Assembly: GCA_964554105.1 (NCBI GenBank)
Contig: CAZKNF010000005.1
Coordinates: forward strand, 37,376 to 101,375
Length of the DNA: 64,000 nt
Direction: 5' to 3'
Origin: CAZKNF01 sp964554105
GTDB lineage: Bacteria; Bacteroidota; Rhodothermia; Rhodothermales; VXPQ01
Position 1 is the stretch's first letter. Each line of letters starts with the position of its first letter. Below, piece after piece: positions 1 to 8,743 of this stretch. The notes beneath the pieces are model-generated. The model searched no databases and was not told the origin of the DNA. It saw only the letters and a program-made list of their open reading frames with translations. The position numbers and the translations under genes were made by a program.

Positions 1-1217
1 AGGAAACGTGGACCTACGACAGGAAGGCGCGCGAGTATTTCTATCACCGCTTCTTCGACTTCCAGCCCGATCTCAATATGGACAATCCGCAGGTCCGAAC
101 GCAGATACGACGTATCATAGGATACTGGCTTGAGATCGGAATGGAGGGGTTTCGGCTCGATGCCGTTCCGTTCATGATCGAGCGCACCGTGCCCGGCGAC
201 AATCAGGCCTCGCTGCAATTCGAGTACCTTCACGAGTTTCGCCGATTCGTTCAGTGGCGAAGGGGCGACGCCATCCTGCTGGGAGAAGCTAACGTTTCGC
301 CTGAAGAAACGCTTCCGTACTTCGGGCAGACCGGGGACACGGGAATCCACATGATGTTTAACTTCTTCCTGAATCAGCACCTCTTCTACACGCTGGCCAC
401 CGCGGACGTCCAGCCTCTGATCGATGCCCTCGAGGCCACGCGCGACATCCCGGAAACCGCTCAGTGGGCCACTTTCCTCCGCAATCACGATGAACTCGAC
501 CTGGGACGGCTGTCGGATGAACAGCGCGCGAAGGTGTTCGATCGCTTCGCACCGGAGGAAGACATGCAGCTCTACGGCCGGGGCATCCGCCGCCGGCTCG
601 CACCGATGCTCGGGGATCGACGGCATGAAGAGCTCGCCTACAGCGTACTGTTCTCCCTACCCGGCGCACCGGTGATCCGGTACGGAGACGAGCTCGGGAT
701 GGGTGACGATCTTACCCGTTCCGGACGTGAGTCGGTACGGACACCCATGCAGTGGTCGAACGCGAAGCACGGCGGATTCTCGACGGCGGAAAAAATCGTG
801 ATTCCGACGATCGACGAGGGTGTCTGGAGCTATGATCACGTAAATGTCGCTGCGCAGCGCCGCGATCCGAACTCGCTGCTGAACCTGACCGCTAGACTGA
901 TCCGCTTGCGAAAAGAATGTCCCGAAATCGGACGGGGCGAGTTTACAATCCTGGAAACCGGGTCGCCGCACGTCCTCGCGATACGCTATGACTGGAGAGG
1001 GAATTCGGTGCTCGTCGTGCATAATTTTGACGAAAGACCCCACGAGATCTGCATAGAGCCGAACGTGGAGGGCGGGCATCTGTTGTCCAATCTGCTCGTC
1101 TCGGAGGATCTCGAGGCCGATGAGAACGGAGTCCACACGATGGTGCTGGGGCCGACAGACTACTGTTGGTTCCGAATTGGCGGACTGGATTATGCCGTCC
1201 AGCGCAGGCGCGAGTAG
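1..1217 (+). CDS. GH13 trehalose synthase-like alpha-glucan enzyme (5' end missing)
   Basis: Partial at the left edge; the frame is open from base 3 and ends with TAG at 1215-1217. It encodes a glycoside hydrolase family 13 enzyme. The TIM-barrel catalytic triad is visible: nucleophile Asp in GFRLDAV (codon at 159), acid/base Glu in LLGEAN (285) and stabiliser Asp in RNHDELD (489). The segments HRFFDFQPDLN and YGDELGMGDD...RTPMQWS match maltose alpha-glucosyltransferase (TreS), which interconverts maltose and trehalose, better than classical amylases. A C-terminal beta-domain follows (roughly 950-1210). Without the N-terminal half a related GH13 specificity cannot be excluded. It meets the minus-strand esterase gene tail to tail with one base between the stops. 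Confidence 0.8.
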   Translation, partial: ETWTYDRKAREYFYHRFFDFQPDLNMDNPQVRTQIRRIIGYWLEIGMEGFRLDAVPFMIERTVPGDNQASLQFEYLHEFRRFVQWRRGDAILLGEANVSPEETLPYFGQTGDTGIHMMFNFFLNQHLFYTLATADVQPLIDALEATRDIPETAQWATFLRNHDELDLGRLSDEQRAKVFDRFAPEEDMQLYGRGIRRRLAPMLGDRRHEELAYSVLFSLPGAPVIRYGDELGMGDDLTRSGRESVRTPMQWSNAKHGGFSTAEKIVIPTIDEGVWSYDHVNVAAQRRDPNSLLNLTARLIRLRKECPEIGRGEFTILETGSPHVLAIRYDWRGNSVLVVHNFDERPHEICIEPNVEGGHLLSNLLVSEDLEADENGVHTMVLGPTDYCWFRIGGLDYAVQRRRE

Positions 1218-1218
1218 G

Positions 1219-3270
1219 TCAGTCCACCAACAAAAACGGATGCCGCGCGGGGAGCTCCGGCGCCGTCCCTTTTTCAAGCGGACGAACCGCCTCGGTGGCG
1301 TCGAACCAGACGTACTCGTCAAACTGCCTGGGAAGAACGGCCCGGAAGTAGTGGCTGCGCAGCTCGGTTTCGGGTCGATAAATGACGCCTATTGCCCGTT
1401 CCATGCGCGACTCGCCGAGTTCAAAGCGGATATCCGGATGTGCCGGCTCTCGCAGATGAAGTAAGAACCGGTGTATCCCACTGTCGTGGCATAGCCTTTC
1501 ATAGCTCTCCGGATGCGCCGGTCGCAGCGTCTTCACCTCGACGTCACCTCCCCAATTCGATGCCGCGGCGACGGTGCCGGTGTTCGTGCCGAATCCGATC
1601 AGGTAGGCGCGGTCACCGAACTCCTGGCGACACAGCTCGCCAATGTTCGTTTGCCCCGACGTGGACATGGTCGTCGCAGAGGCGTCACCGATGTGGGAAT
1701 TGTGCGCCCACACGACGACCCGCGTGTCCGGACCACGGAATTCGAGCAGCGCCTTGAGCGTCGCGAACATGTGGCCGTCGCGGAGATTCCAGCTGTCCGG
1801 CGAACCGTAATAGACGCTCCTGTAGTATCGCTCGGCCTCCGCAACGACGCGTGCATTCTGCAGGGCGTCGAATAGCCGATCTCCGTCGCCTCCGGCGCCT
1901 CCCGACTCGATCCGCTTCTCGAGGAGATCTTGCAACATCTGCGTGACCTCGTGCTCGCAACCTCGAAATTGCTGGGAAACGACCGCCTTACCGTAAAGCG
2001 CGGGATCGGCCTCGAACGGCGTGAGGCAATCATACCGCTTCCGCGCCTGCCGGGCCAGTTCCGGATCGACATCCTCCAGATAGCGCAAGACCTGGTGAAT
2101 GGACGAGTACAGGCTGTAGAGATCCAGACCAAAAAAGCCCACCTTTCGCCGCTGCCCAGTCCGCTCTTCGTTGTATGTGCGGAGCCACTCCACGAATTCG
2201 AGTACCTCGCGGTTGCGCCACATCCAGGTTGGAAATCGGTCGAAGGCCTGCTCCGCACGCCGCAGCCTCGGCTCTCGTCCGCGCACGTACTCATCGACGT
2301 GCTCGGCATCAGGCCAGTCGGCCTCCACCGCAATCGTGTCAAATCCTCTCTGCTCGATGAGCGCTCTGGTGATCTTCTGCCGCATCCGATAGAACTCCGA
2401 CGTCCCGTGCGAGGCTTCACCGATCATCACGACCCCGGCATCCCCAATGCGCTCGATCAACGCCCCGAGATCGGCTCCATCGATTGCCGAGAACGGCTCG
2501 GCAACATTAGAAATCAGGTTGGAAAGTTCGGTTCGCGAGCGATGAACACGCGCACCCGACGCGTAAGGTGCTGCCGTGGTCGCATCGGCATCACCGCCGT
2601 CCTCTCGATCACCCAGAAAGCGGACGAACCAGCGAGCGGCCTGTCGCCCTACCTCTTCCAGGGCGCCCGGCTCTTCGAAGAGATGACCGGCGCGCGACAC
2701 GAGCGTCAGCTTCGTCTCGCCTCGCATCTTCCGCAAGGCCGCACGGTTGAGCTCGATTACCTTTGTGTCCCGCTCTCCCACGATGAGTAGCGTGGGCGCC
2801 TTTACGCGCGTAAGTGCATTTCCGGCGAGATCCGGACGACCACCGCGAGAAACGACGGCTTCCACCCTATCGGGCATCTCCGCCGCAGCGATGAGTGCGG
2901 CGCCGGCGCCCGTACTCGCACCAAAGCAGCCGACCGGCAGGGTCTGTGTATCGGGATGGGACGACAGCCAGCGCGTCGCTCCCATAAGGCGCTCCGCCAA
3001 CATCGGAATATCGAACCGCAGGTGCGCCGAGATTCGGTCGACGCGTTCTTCTTCCGACGTCAGAAGGTCGATCAGCAGCGTCGCCAGCCCGGCATCCTGA
3101 AGCGTCTCAGCCACCTGCCGGTTACGGGGGCTGCGGCGACTGCTTCCACTGCCGTGCGCGAAGAGAACCACACCAGACGCCCCTTCCGGGACGGCGAGGC
3201 TTCCCTCCAACCTCACGCCGCCGGCATCCACGTGAACGACCTCATGTGCAACCGCCACATCATCAGCCAT
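1219..3270 (-). CDS. Alpha/beta hydrolase - erythromycin esterase-like fusion protein
   Basis: 683 aa, two-domain protein. Residues about 10-220 are a dienelactone-hydrolase-like alpha/beta hydrolase with a nucleophile elbow (GCFGAST) and a late His in RAGHLFEE. Residues about 260-680 are an erythromycin esterase (EreA/EreC) family domain with GEASHGTSEF and later conserved His/Glu positions. The ATG at 3270 follows AGGTGAG about five bases away, only 13 bases after the phosphoribosyltransferase stop, so the two genes form an operon. The same three activities (phosphoribosyltransferase, dienelactone hydrolase, erythromycin esterase) occur together or fused in many soil bacteria. Real substrates are unknown, and macrolide hydrolysis should not be assumed from the family name. 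Confidence 0.85.
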   Translation of the reverse strand: MADDVAVAHEVVHVDAGGVRLEGSLAVPEGASGVVLFAHGSGSSRRSPRNRQVAETLQDAGLATLLIDLLTSEEERVDRISAHLRFDIPMLAERLMGATRWLSSHPDTQTLPVGCFGASTGAGAALIAAAEMPDRVEAVVSRGGRPDLAGNALTRVKAPTLLIVGERDTKVIELNRAALRKMRGETKLTLVSRAGHLFEEPGALEEVGRQAARWFVRFLGDREDGGDADATTAAPYASGARVHRSRTELSNLISNVAEPFSAIDGADLGALIERIGDAGVVMIGEASHGTSEFYRMRQKITRALIEQRGFDTIAVEADWPDAEHVDEYVRGREPRLRRAEQAFDRFPTWMWRNREVLEFVEWLRTYNEERTGQRRKVGFFGLDLYSLYSSIHQVLRYLEDVDPELARQARKRYDCLTPFEADPALYGKAVVSQQFRGCEHEVTQMLQDLLEKRIESGGAGGDGDRLFDALQNARVVAEAERYYRSVYYGSPDSWNLRDGHMFATLKALLEFRGPDTRVVVWAHNSHIGDASATTMSTSGQTNIGELCRQEFGDRAYLIGFGTNTGTVAAASNWGGDVEVKTLRPAHPESYERLCHDSGIHRFLLHLREPAHPDIRFELGESRMERAIGVIYRPETELRSHYFRAVLPRQFDEYVWFDATEAVRPLEKGTAPELPARHPFLLVD

Positions 3271-3283
3271 TTCTACTCACCTC

Positions 3284-3964
3284 TCAGCCCTCGTCCAGAT
3301 CTTCCAGCGTAACCTGGTCCCGAGCTTCCTCGAGAAGTTCAATGACTTCTGCGTCCGATGTCTGGGTGAAGTTCTCGTACCAGTGGCCGACGGCTCGAAA
3401 CGACTCGGGAATGGAGACGCAAACGATGTCGTCAGCTAATTTTTCGATGCTGCGGACGGTTTCCCGAGCGCAGACGGGGACCGCCACGATCACTCGATCG
3501 GGCTCTCCCCGGCGCACGGCCTCTATGGCGGCGCGCATCGTGACACCGGTAGCGAGTCCGTCATCAACCAGAATAGCCGTCCGCCCCTGCACGTCCGGCA
3601 AACCGGCATCTCCACGATACTCCTCCAGCCGGCGGCGCATCTCGGCGATTTCGGATCGCGCCACGCGTGCGATGTCGTCCTCCGTCAACTGCAGTTGTCG
3701 AATGGTATACTCGTCGAGAATGGTAATCTCGCCCTGAGCAATCGCCCCGATGCCCAGCTCTGGCTGCATGGGCGCACCAATCTTCCGGGCTACGATCACG
3801 TCGAGCGGCGCATTGAGCTCCATGGCGATCTCAAATGCCACCGGCACGCCGCCCCGCGGCAGACCGAGGACTATCAGCTCCTCCTCGCGATATGCTGCCA
3901 ATTGCGCGGCAAGCCGGCGGCCCGCTTCTCGACGATCCCTGAATATCGTGTCCGTCAGCGGCAT
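3284..3964 (-). CDS. Phosphoribosyltransferase family protein
   Basis: 226 aa. A type I PRTase fold is shown by the PRPP-binding loop AILVDDGLATGVTMRAA near residues 125-140 and an N-terminal glycine-rich segment LGLPRGGVPVAFEIA. The ATG at 3964 is chosen over an upstream one because GGGGAGG (complement of 3971-3977) lies six bases before it. It belongs to the general PRTase group often placed beside dienelactone hydrolase/erythromycin esterase proteins rather than to a defined purine salvage enzyme. The ligand base is not predictable. First gene of a two-gene operon with the downstream fusion hydrolase. Confidence 0.85.
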   Translation of the reverse strand: MPLTDTIFRDRREAGRRLAAQLAAYREEELIVLGLPRGGVPVAFEIAMELNAPLDVIVARKIGAPMQPELGIGAIAQGEITILDEYTIRQLQLTEDDIARVARSEIAEMRRRLEEYRGDAGLPDVQGRTAILVDDGLATGVTMRAAIEAVRRGEPDRVIVAVPVCARETVRSIEKLADDIVCVSIPESFRAVGHWYENFTQTSDAEVIELLEEARDQVTLEDLDEG

Positions 3965-4077
3965 AGCAATCCTCCCCGGCAGGTATCTCGTGAACCGAAC
4001 GGAGCGCATGATTCCTCGTGCGTCCTCACGTTGTAATCGCGCGCGTCGTCACGATGTTTTGCCGGTTCATGAGATCG

Positions 4078-4293
4078 TTACGCCGCTTTCTCCCCATCGA
4101 TGCCGGTGAATCCGGCGAGCCTTTCCATAAGCGTATCCATCTTCCAATCGATGATCTTTATCTGATAGGAAATATGCTCGTCCATGCAGCGACCGTTCTG
4201 GAGAAGCTCCCTCTTTTGCTCACCAAGTCGGCATAGCCGCGCATTGATGTACTGGATGGCTTGCTCCCGTCCGATAATTGACTTGCTGGGCAA
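4078..4293 (-). CDS. Small hypothetical helical protein
   Basis: 71 aa with a TTG start at 4293; a TAG lies five codons upstream in frame, so no longer version exists. The sequence is charged and helical (REQAIQYINARL, HISYQIKIIDWKMDTLMERL), compatible with a short coiled coil. No Shine-Dalgarno site is evident before the TTG. I do not recognise a family. It may be a genuine small protein or a chance frame. Confidence 0.3.
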   Translation of the reverse strand: MPSKSIIGREQAIQYINARLCRLGEQKRELLQNGRCMDEHISYQIKIIDWKMDTLMERLAGFTGIDGEKAA

Positions 4294-4509
4294 TCGTAAC
4301 CTGATCTATAGGAGTGAGGTCCCTGTCCGCATCGATCAGTATAGGGCGAATTTGAAGATTGGAAGAAGGGTATAAGGATGTATCCGAGAGGAGGGTGCGG
4401 CCCATCCGGCAGGTGCGGTTCGACTGCCATCAATGGCGCTAATGGCGCATGCTTGTTGGCACGGAGATTGATCAGTGTCGCGGGACTTTACATCATAGAG
4501 AACAAAGAG

Positions 4510-5079
4510 ATGATGAGAATCTCGAAGAATAGGACCGGTTATGTAGTCGGATTCGTGCTTGCACTTATCCTTGCCGCGTGCGTCTTTACGTCGCTGCAGC
4601 GATCATCCGTCCAGTTGACGACCGCAGTCGTCCCGGAAACAGTACATAAGCCGGCCGATGCGGTGACGGGTGGAACGGCTTCCGAAGCGGCGATGCGAAG
4701 CGCTGCTGCAGCGGATCCCGAGCAGCTGACATCATCGCCATCTGAGGCGTCGACGGGATCGGAGACCACGACGCCGGCGGCGGCTCGTGTGCTCGGATCA
4801 GGTGAGGCCAGTTACTACGGCAGCCAGTTTGCCGGCCGACCGACCGCGAACGGCGAACGATTCGATCCCGGCGGGCTCACGGCCGCACACCGCACGCTTC
4901 CCTTCGGATCGCGCGTCCGCGTAACAAATGCGCACAACGGCCGATCCGTAGTCGTTCGCATCAACGACCGAGGACCGTTTATCGCCGGTCGCCTGATCGA
5001 CGTCTCACGCGGCGCCGCCGAGCAACTCGGAATGGTGCAGGCCGGTACCGCGCAGGTCCAGCTTGAACTGCTCTCGTAA
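4510..5079 (+). CDS. RlpA-like septal ring lytic transglycosylase family lipoprotein
   Basis: 189 aa. Two ATGs (4510 and 4513) are adjacent. An N-terminal hydrophobic stretch ends in a lipobox-like LAAC near residue 25, so the product is probably a lipoprotein. A Ser/Thr/Ala-rich linker (about 35-95) leads to a double-psi beta-barrel domain: GEASYYGSQFAGRPTANGE, then LPFGSRVRVTN, RINDRGPF and RLIDVSRGAAEQLG. These are hallmarks of RlpA, which acts on denuded peptidoglycan glycans in proteobacteria. There is no SPOR domain, which is usual outside proteobacteria. Cell-wall remodelling is inferred from the family. Confidence 0.88.
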   Translation: MMRISKNRTGYVVGFVLALILAACVFTSLQRSSVQLTTAVVPETVHKPADAVTGGTASEAAMRSAAAADPEQLTSSPSEASTGSETTTPAAARVLGSGEASYYGSQFAGRPTANGERFDPGGLTAAHRTLPFGSRVRVTNAHNGRSVVVRINDRGPFIAGRLIDVSRGAAEQLGMVQAGTAQVQLELLS

Positions 5080-5107
5080 CGAGTCACTTCGAAAAGACGC
5101 CTTGCAG

Positions 5108-5353
5108 ATGCGTGCTCCTTTCTTATCGAGTATTCATTCGGTCCTTTTGCTACTAGTTATGCTGCAAGGCCCTGCCCGTGTCGCAGCTCAGGATAGTTCG
5201 CACGAGATTTCGCGTGGCACCCCCGTACGAATACAGCTTGAAGAGAGCGCTGGCGTACGGGGCACCTTCGAACGTTCATTCTTTCAAAACTATTCCATTG
5301 GACGCGAATCCGCAGCGACATGGCAGGAATTTGCTTCTCGGGCTAGACGCTGA
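5108..5353 (+). pseudogene. Truncated or frameshifted exported protein
   Basis: The 81-aa frame has a convincing signal peptide (LLLLVMLQGPARVAA, cleavage before QDSS) and a start of a small beta-barrel-like domain (RGTPVRIQLEESAGVRGTFE), then ends abruptly. Another frame (5178-5426) carries sequence such as LDADRPDVTRLIAAQ that would fit a continuation, suggesting a frameshift. It sits just before a scaffold gap. It could instead be a real short exported protein of unknown function. Confidence 0.35.
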
Positions 5354-5427
5354 TCGCCCAGATGTCACAAGGTTGATAGCGGCGCAAACCACTTGGCCGA
5401 TTCTGCAACACGATCATTCAAGATGAT

Positions 5428-5482
5428 CATCCAGAATGATAACCGCCGAAGATTTCCTTCCCGACAGGCTCAATCTTACTGC
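5428..5482. repeat. 55-bp exact duplication, left copy (assembly artefact)
   Basis: Bases 5428-5482 are identical to 5583-5637 on the other side of the 100-N gap. Exactly 55 bp is a common De Bruijn k-mer size, so the two contig ends most likely overlap and the true sequence carries one copy. Confidence 0.9.
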
Positions 5483-5582
5483 NNNNNNNNNNNNNNNNNN
5501 NNNNNNNNNNNNNNNNNNNNNNNNNNNNNNNNNNNNNNNNNNNNNNNNNNNNNNNNNNNNNNNNNNNNNNNNNNNNNNNNNN
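5483..5582. other. Scaffold gap of 100 N
   Basis: A run of exactly 100 N, the usual placeholder length. The flanking 55-bp duplication implies no sequence is really missing here. Confidence 0.98.
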
Positions 5583-5637
5583 CATCCAGAATGATAACCG
5601 CCGAAGATTTCCTTCCCGACAGGCTCAATCTTACTGC
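5583..5637. repeat. 55-bp exact duplication, right copy
   Basis: Identical to 5428-5482. This copy contains the start codon and first codons of the uracil-DNA glycosylase gene. Confidence 0.9.
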
Positions 5638-6220
5638 GCTGAAGCAGGCTGCATCCGGATGTAAAGGATGCAGTCTGTACGAAAACGCTACCCAGACCGT
5701 ATTTGGCGAAGGGCTGATTCGTTCACGCCTGATGATGGTCGGCGAACAGCCGGGCGATAAGGAAGATGAGACCGGAAGGCCCTTCGTAGGGCCCGCTGGA
5801 CGCCTGCTCGACGACGCACTCGTCGATGCCGGCATCAACCGCAGCGACGTGTACGTCACGAATGTCGTGAAGCATTTCAAATGGGAACCGCGCGGCAAGC
5901 GGCGACTCCACAGCAAACCAAATCGCGCGGAAATCGTGTCCTGTCTGCCGTGGCTGCGCTCCGAGCTTCAGGTGATCGAACCTAGCGTGCTAATGTGCCT
6001 CGGAGCCACCGCAGCGCAGGCCCTGCTGGGCAAAGATTTTCGCGTGACAAAGCAGCGAGGCGAGTTTATCACGGAATCGGATCTCGCACCTCACGTGATC
6101 GCGACCCTGCACCCCTCATCCATCCTTAGACAGCGATCTGATGAGGCCCGCCGAAAAGCATTTGACGATCTGGTGGATGATCTTCGTAAAGCAGCGGGCG
6201 CCCTGGACGGCACCGGGTAG
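5591..6220 (+). CDS. UdgX-type uracil-DNA glycosylase
   Basis: 209 aa from the ATG at 5591, eight bases into the post-gap contig. Motif A is GEQPGDK (residues 51-57) and motif B is HPSSILR near residue 175. Four cysteines suited to a [4Fe-4S] cluster are C24, C27, C118 and C136, as in family 4 enzymes. The insertion RGKRRLHSKP with His107 corresponds to the KRRIH loop that defines UdgX, where the His forms a covalent bond to the abasic sugar after uracil removal. Here Leu replaces Ile. Expected role: uracil recognition/removal and possible suicidal trapping at abasic sites. The start lies in the duplicated 55 bp but is supported by the family N-terminus. Confidence 0.88.
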   Translation: MITAEDFLPDRLNLTALKQAASGCKGCSLYENATQTVFGEGLIRSRLMMVGEQPGDKEDETGRPFVGPAGRLLDDALVDAGINRSDVYVTNVVKHFKWEPRGKRRLHSKPNRAEIVSCLPWLRSELQVIEPSVLMCLGATAAQALLGKDFRVTKQRGEFITESDLAPHVIATLHPSSILRQRSDEARRKAFDDLVDDLRKAAGALDGTG

Positions 6221-6484
6221 ACGCCGGCTGCGGCCAAGCGTTACAAGATCGGTACAACCGCTGCACAGGAGAGTCCATCTGCCAATCTGTTTATCGGCAG
6301 GCGGTAAATTTGTATCGTTCATTGTTCGACGATGCACGAACCGGCGCCCGTCAGCTCCGGTCGCTGCGCTGCAACCCGGCTGCTCCCGTCGCCGCGTGCA
6401 GATGTCGCGCGCATTCTTGAAGCGAGGACAGCGATATGGATTGTACGCGGCCCGGCGCTGTAACGAAGATTCCGCCCCATCCAC

Positions 6485-8623
6485 ATGCCCGAAGCCGAGC
6501 AGTTCGCCAGCGAACAAAGCTTCCGCGCCCTCGCCGACGCCACGCCGCAAATCGTCTGGACCCTGGTCGAAGGCCGCATTCGTTACCTGAATGAGCGTGG
6601 TCGAAAATACTTCGGGATCAACCAACGTCAGATTCCCACCCGCTGGGCACCCGTCGTTCATCCTGATGATCTAGCGGCTGTGCAGGCTGCCTGGCGGGCA
6701 GCGCTGGACGGCGATGGGATATGGGAAGAACAGTTTCGACTCAAACGGCATGATGACGTATATCGCTGGCATCTCGGGCGCGCCGTGCCCGTTCGCGGCG
6801 ATGATGGCGAGATTACCCACTGGTGCGGAACGAGCACGGACATTGATGACCTCAAAAATGTACAGAAAGGGCTCGAAGACCGCGAGCAGCTCTTCCGTAC
6901 AATGGCCGATACGGCACCCGTCATGATCTGGATGACGGACGAGGCGAATAAGCGTACCTACTTTAATAAGGGATGGCTTGATTTCACCGGGCGCACACTG
7001 GAGGAAGAAATCGAGTTCAAATGGTCGAACGGCGTGCATCCCGACGACATCGATCGTTGCCTTAAGATCTATCACGACGCCCACGATGAGCGGAAGCCGT
7101 TCAGGATGGAATACCGGCTTCTCAGGTACGACGACGTATACCGGTGGGTACTCGATCATGGTGCACCCATTTTTGATCGAGCGGGAGAATTCTCCGGGTT
7201 CATCGGCTCATGTCTTGACATCCACGAGCGGCGACAACTCGAAGATCAAATCCGCTTTCTCGCTGAAGCTAGTCCTGTCCTCACCTCCTCCCTGGACTAC
7301 GAGTCTACTCTCCAGATGGTGGCACAGTTGGTAGTCCCAAAGCTCGCCGACTGGTGCGCCGTCGACATGCTGACCCCGACCGGCGACACACAGCTCGTTG
7401 CGATCGCCCACATCAATCCGGAGAAGGTAGAATTCGGCCGTAAGCTGCGAGAAATATATCCTGTCGAAATGGACGCACCGCAAGGTGTCGGCAATGTCAT
7501 TAAGACGGGTAAATCGGAGATTTATCCCGACATTCCGGAAGAAATGTTCGAAGATTCATCTCTCGACGAAAGCTATCTCGACATTCTTCGGTCTGTCGGA
7601 CTTCGCTCAGTTTTGATCGTGCCGCTTCGCGCACGCGGACAAACCATGGGGGCGATCACCCTCGTCTGGGCCGAATCCGGTCGGCGATATTCCGAATCCG
7701 ATCTCCGCTTCGCAGAAGAACTCGCCCGGCGTGCAGCCATCGTGGTGGACAATGCGCGGTTGTATAATGATGCACAGCGTGCACGCGAGGAGCTCCAGAA
7801 GCTAAATGCAAACCTCGAGGCCCGTGTCGACGAGCGAACCGACGAGCTGTCGACCGCAATCGAAAACCTTCGTGACGAGGTCGATGAACGCAGACACGCT
7901 CAGTTCGAGATGTCGCGCTTGAATAGACTGCTCGAGAGCCGAAATCGCGAGCTGCAGGATTTCGCCCACGTGGCCTCGCACGATTTGCAGGAACCTCTTA
8001 GAAAGATTCTCTCCTTCTCGGCCCTGTTGAGGTCGGAATACGGCGACGCACTCGGTGACGACAACTTCTACGTAGAAAGAATCCAGGATGCTGCGGAGCG
8101 GATGTTCAATCTGATCCGCGATCTCCTGGAATTTTCGAGAGTTGCCTCCAGCGGTGAAGCATTCACGAACGTCGATCTCTCGGATGTAGTCGCCGAGGTT
8201 CTCATCGATCTCGACTTCCGTATCGCAGAAACGAGCGGTCGGGTAGAAGCGGAGGAATTATGCACGATCGAAGCCGATCCGCTCCAAATGCGTCAGCTGT
8301 TTCAAAATTTGATCGGTAACGGCCTCAAGTTCCACCGCGAGGGCGTGCCGCCCGTCGTCAAAGTCCGTTCTAGACACGATCGATCGGCCTGCGTAATCGA
8401 AATAGAAGACAACGGGATCGGTTTCGACGAGACCTATCTCGAACGCATCTTCTCTCCCTTCCAACGCCTTCATGCACGCGCCGAGTACGCGGGCACAGGG
8501 ATGGGGCTGGCGATCTGCCGCCGAATCGTCGAGCGTCACGGTGGCACCCTTACGGCGCGCAGCCGGCCCGGACACGGCAGCACCTTCGTCGCGCGGCTCC
8601 CGATAAAGCAGCCGGAGAACTGA
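6485..8623 (+). CDS. PAS-PAS-GAF sensor histidine kinase
   Basis: 712 aa, no membrane segments, so cytosolic sensing is expected. Order of domains: PAS (about 10-125), PAS (about 135-250), each ending in a PAC-like stretch; GAF (about 265-425); coiled coil (430-490); HisKA with phospho-acceptor His499 in VASHDLQEPLRK; and HATPase_c with N box NLIGNGLKFH, G1 IEDNGIGFD and G2 GTGMGLAICRRIVE. The HDLQEPL type H-box is typical of phytochrome-like and related hybrid kinases. No response regulator gene is adjacent, so the partner is unknown. Upstream 264 bp (6221-6484) show nothing recognisable. Confidence 0.92.
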   Translation: MPEAEQFASEQSFRALADATPQIVWTLVEGRIRYLNERGRKYFGINQRQIPTRWAPVVHPDDLAAVQAAWRAALDGDGIWEEQFRLKRHDDVYRWHLGRAVPVRGDDGEITHWCGTSTDIDDLKNVQKGLEDREQLFRTMADTAPVMIWMTDEANKRTYFNKGWLDFTGRTLEEEIEFKWSNGVHPDDIDRCLKIYHDAHDERKPFRMEYRLLRYDDVYRWVLDHGAPIFDRAGEFSGFIGSCLDIHERRQLEDQIRFLAEASPVLTSSLDYESTLQMVAQLVVPKLADWCAVDMLTPTGDTQLVAIAHINPEKVEFGRKLREIYPVEMDAPQGVGNVIKTGKSEIYPDIPEEMFEDSSLDESYLDILRSVGLRSVLIVPLRARGQTMGAITLVWAESGRRYSESDLRFAEELARRAAIVVDNARLYNDAQRAREELQKLNANLEARVDERTDELSTAIENLRDEVDERRHAQFEMSRLNRLLESRNRELQDFAHVASHDLQEPLRKILSFSALLRSEYGDALGDDNFYVERIQDAAERMFNLIRDLLEFSRVASSGEAFTNVDLSDVVAEVLIDLDFRIAETSGRVEAEELCTIEADPLQMRQLFQNLIGNGLKFHREGVPPVVKVRSRHDRSACVIEIEDNGIGFDETYLERIFSPFQRLHARAEYAGTGMGLAICRRIVERHGGTLTARSRPGHGSTFVARLPIKQPEN

Positions 8624-8743
8624 GCGGATCAAGCCGCAGGATCTACTCCCGCTTGCCATACGCCCTATGCGAGAATAGCTGCGAATTCGAAGACAGCTGC
8701 GTACCGGACAGCGCCCCAGGCGATGCCTGGGACCCCGTGACGC

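Noticed and set aside
1930..2790. 286-aa plus-strand frame opposite the esterase fusion
   Set aside because: Overlaps a clearly coding minus-strand gene and shows no domain.
4294..4509. Possible small gene or regulatory RNA upstream of the RlpA-like gene
   Set aside because: No frame with a ribosome site and no stable structure seen by eye.
5393..6220. A longer frame running through the 100-N gap into the UdgX gene
   Set aside because: It translates N and the duplicated 55 bp; the ATG at 5591 matches the family N-terminus.
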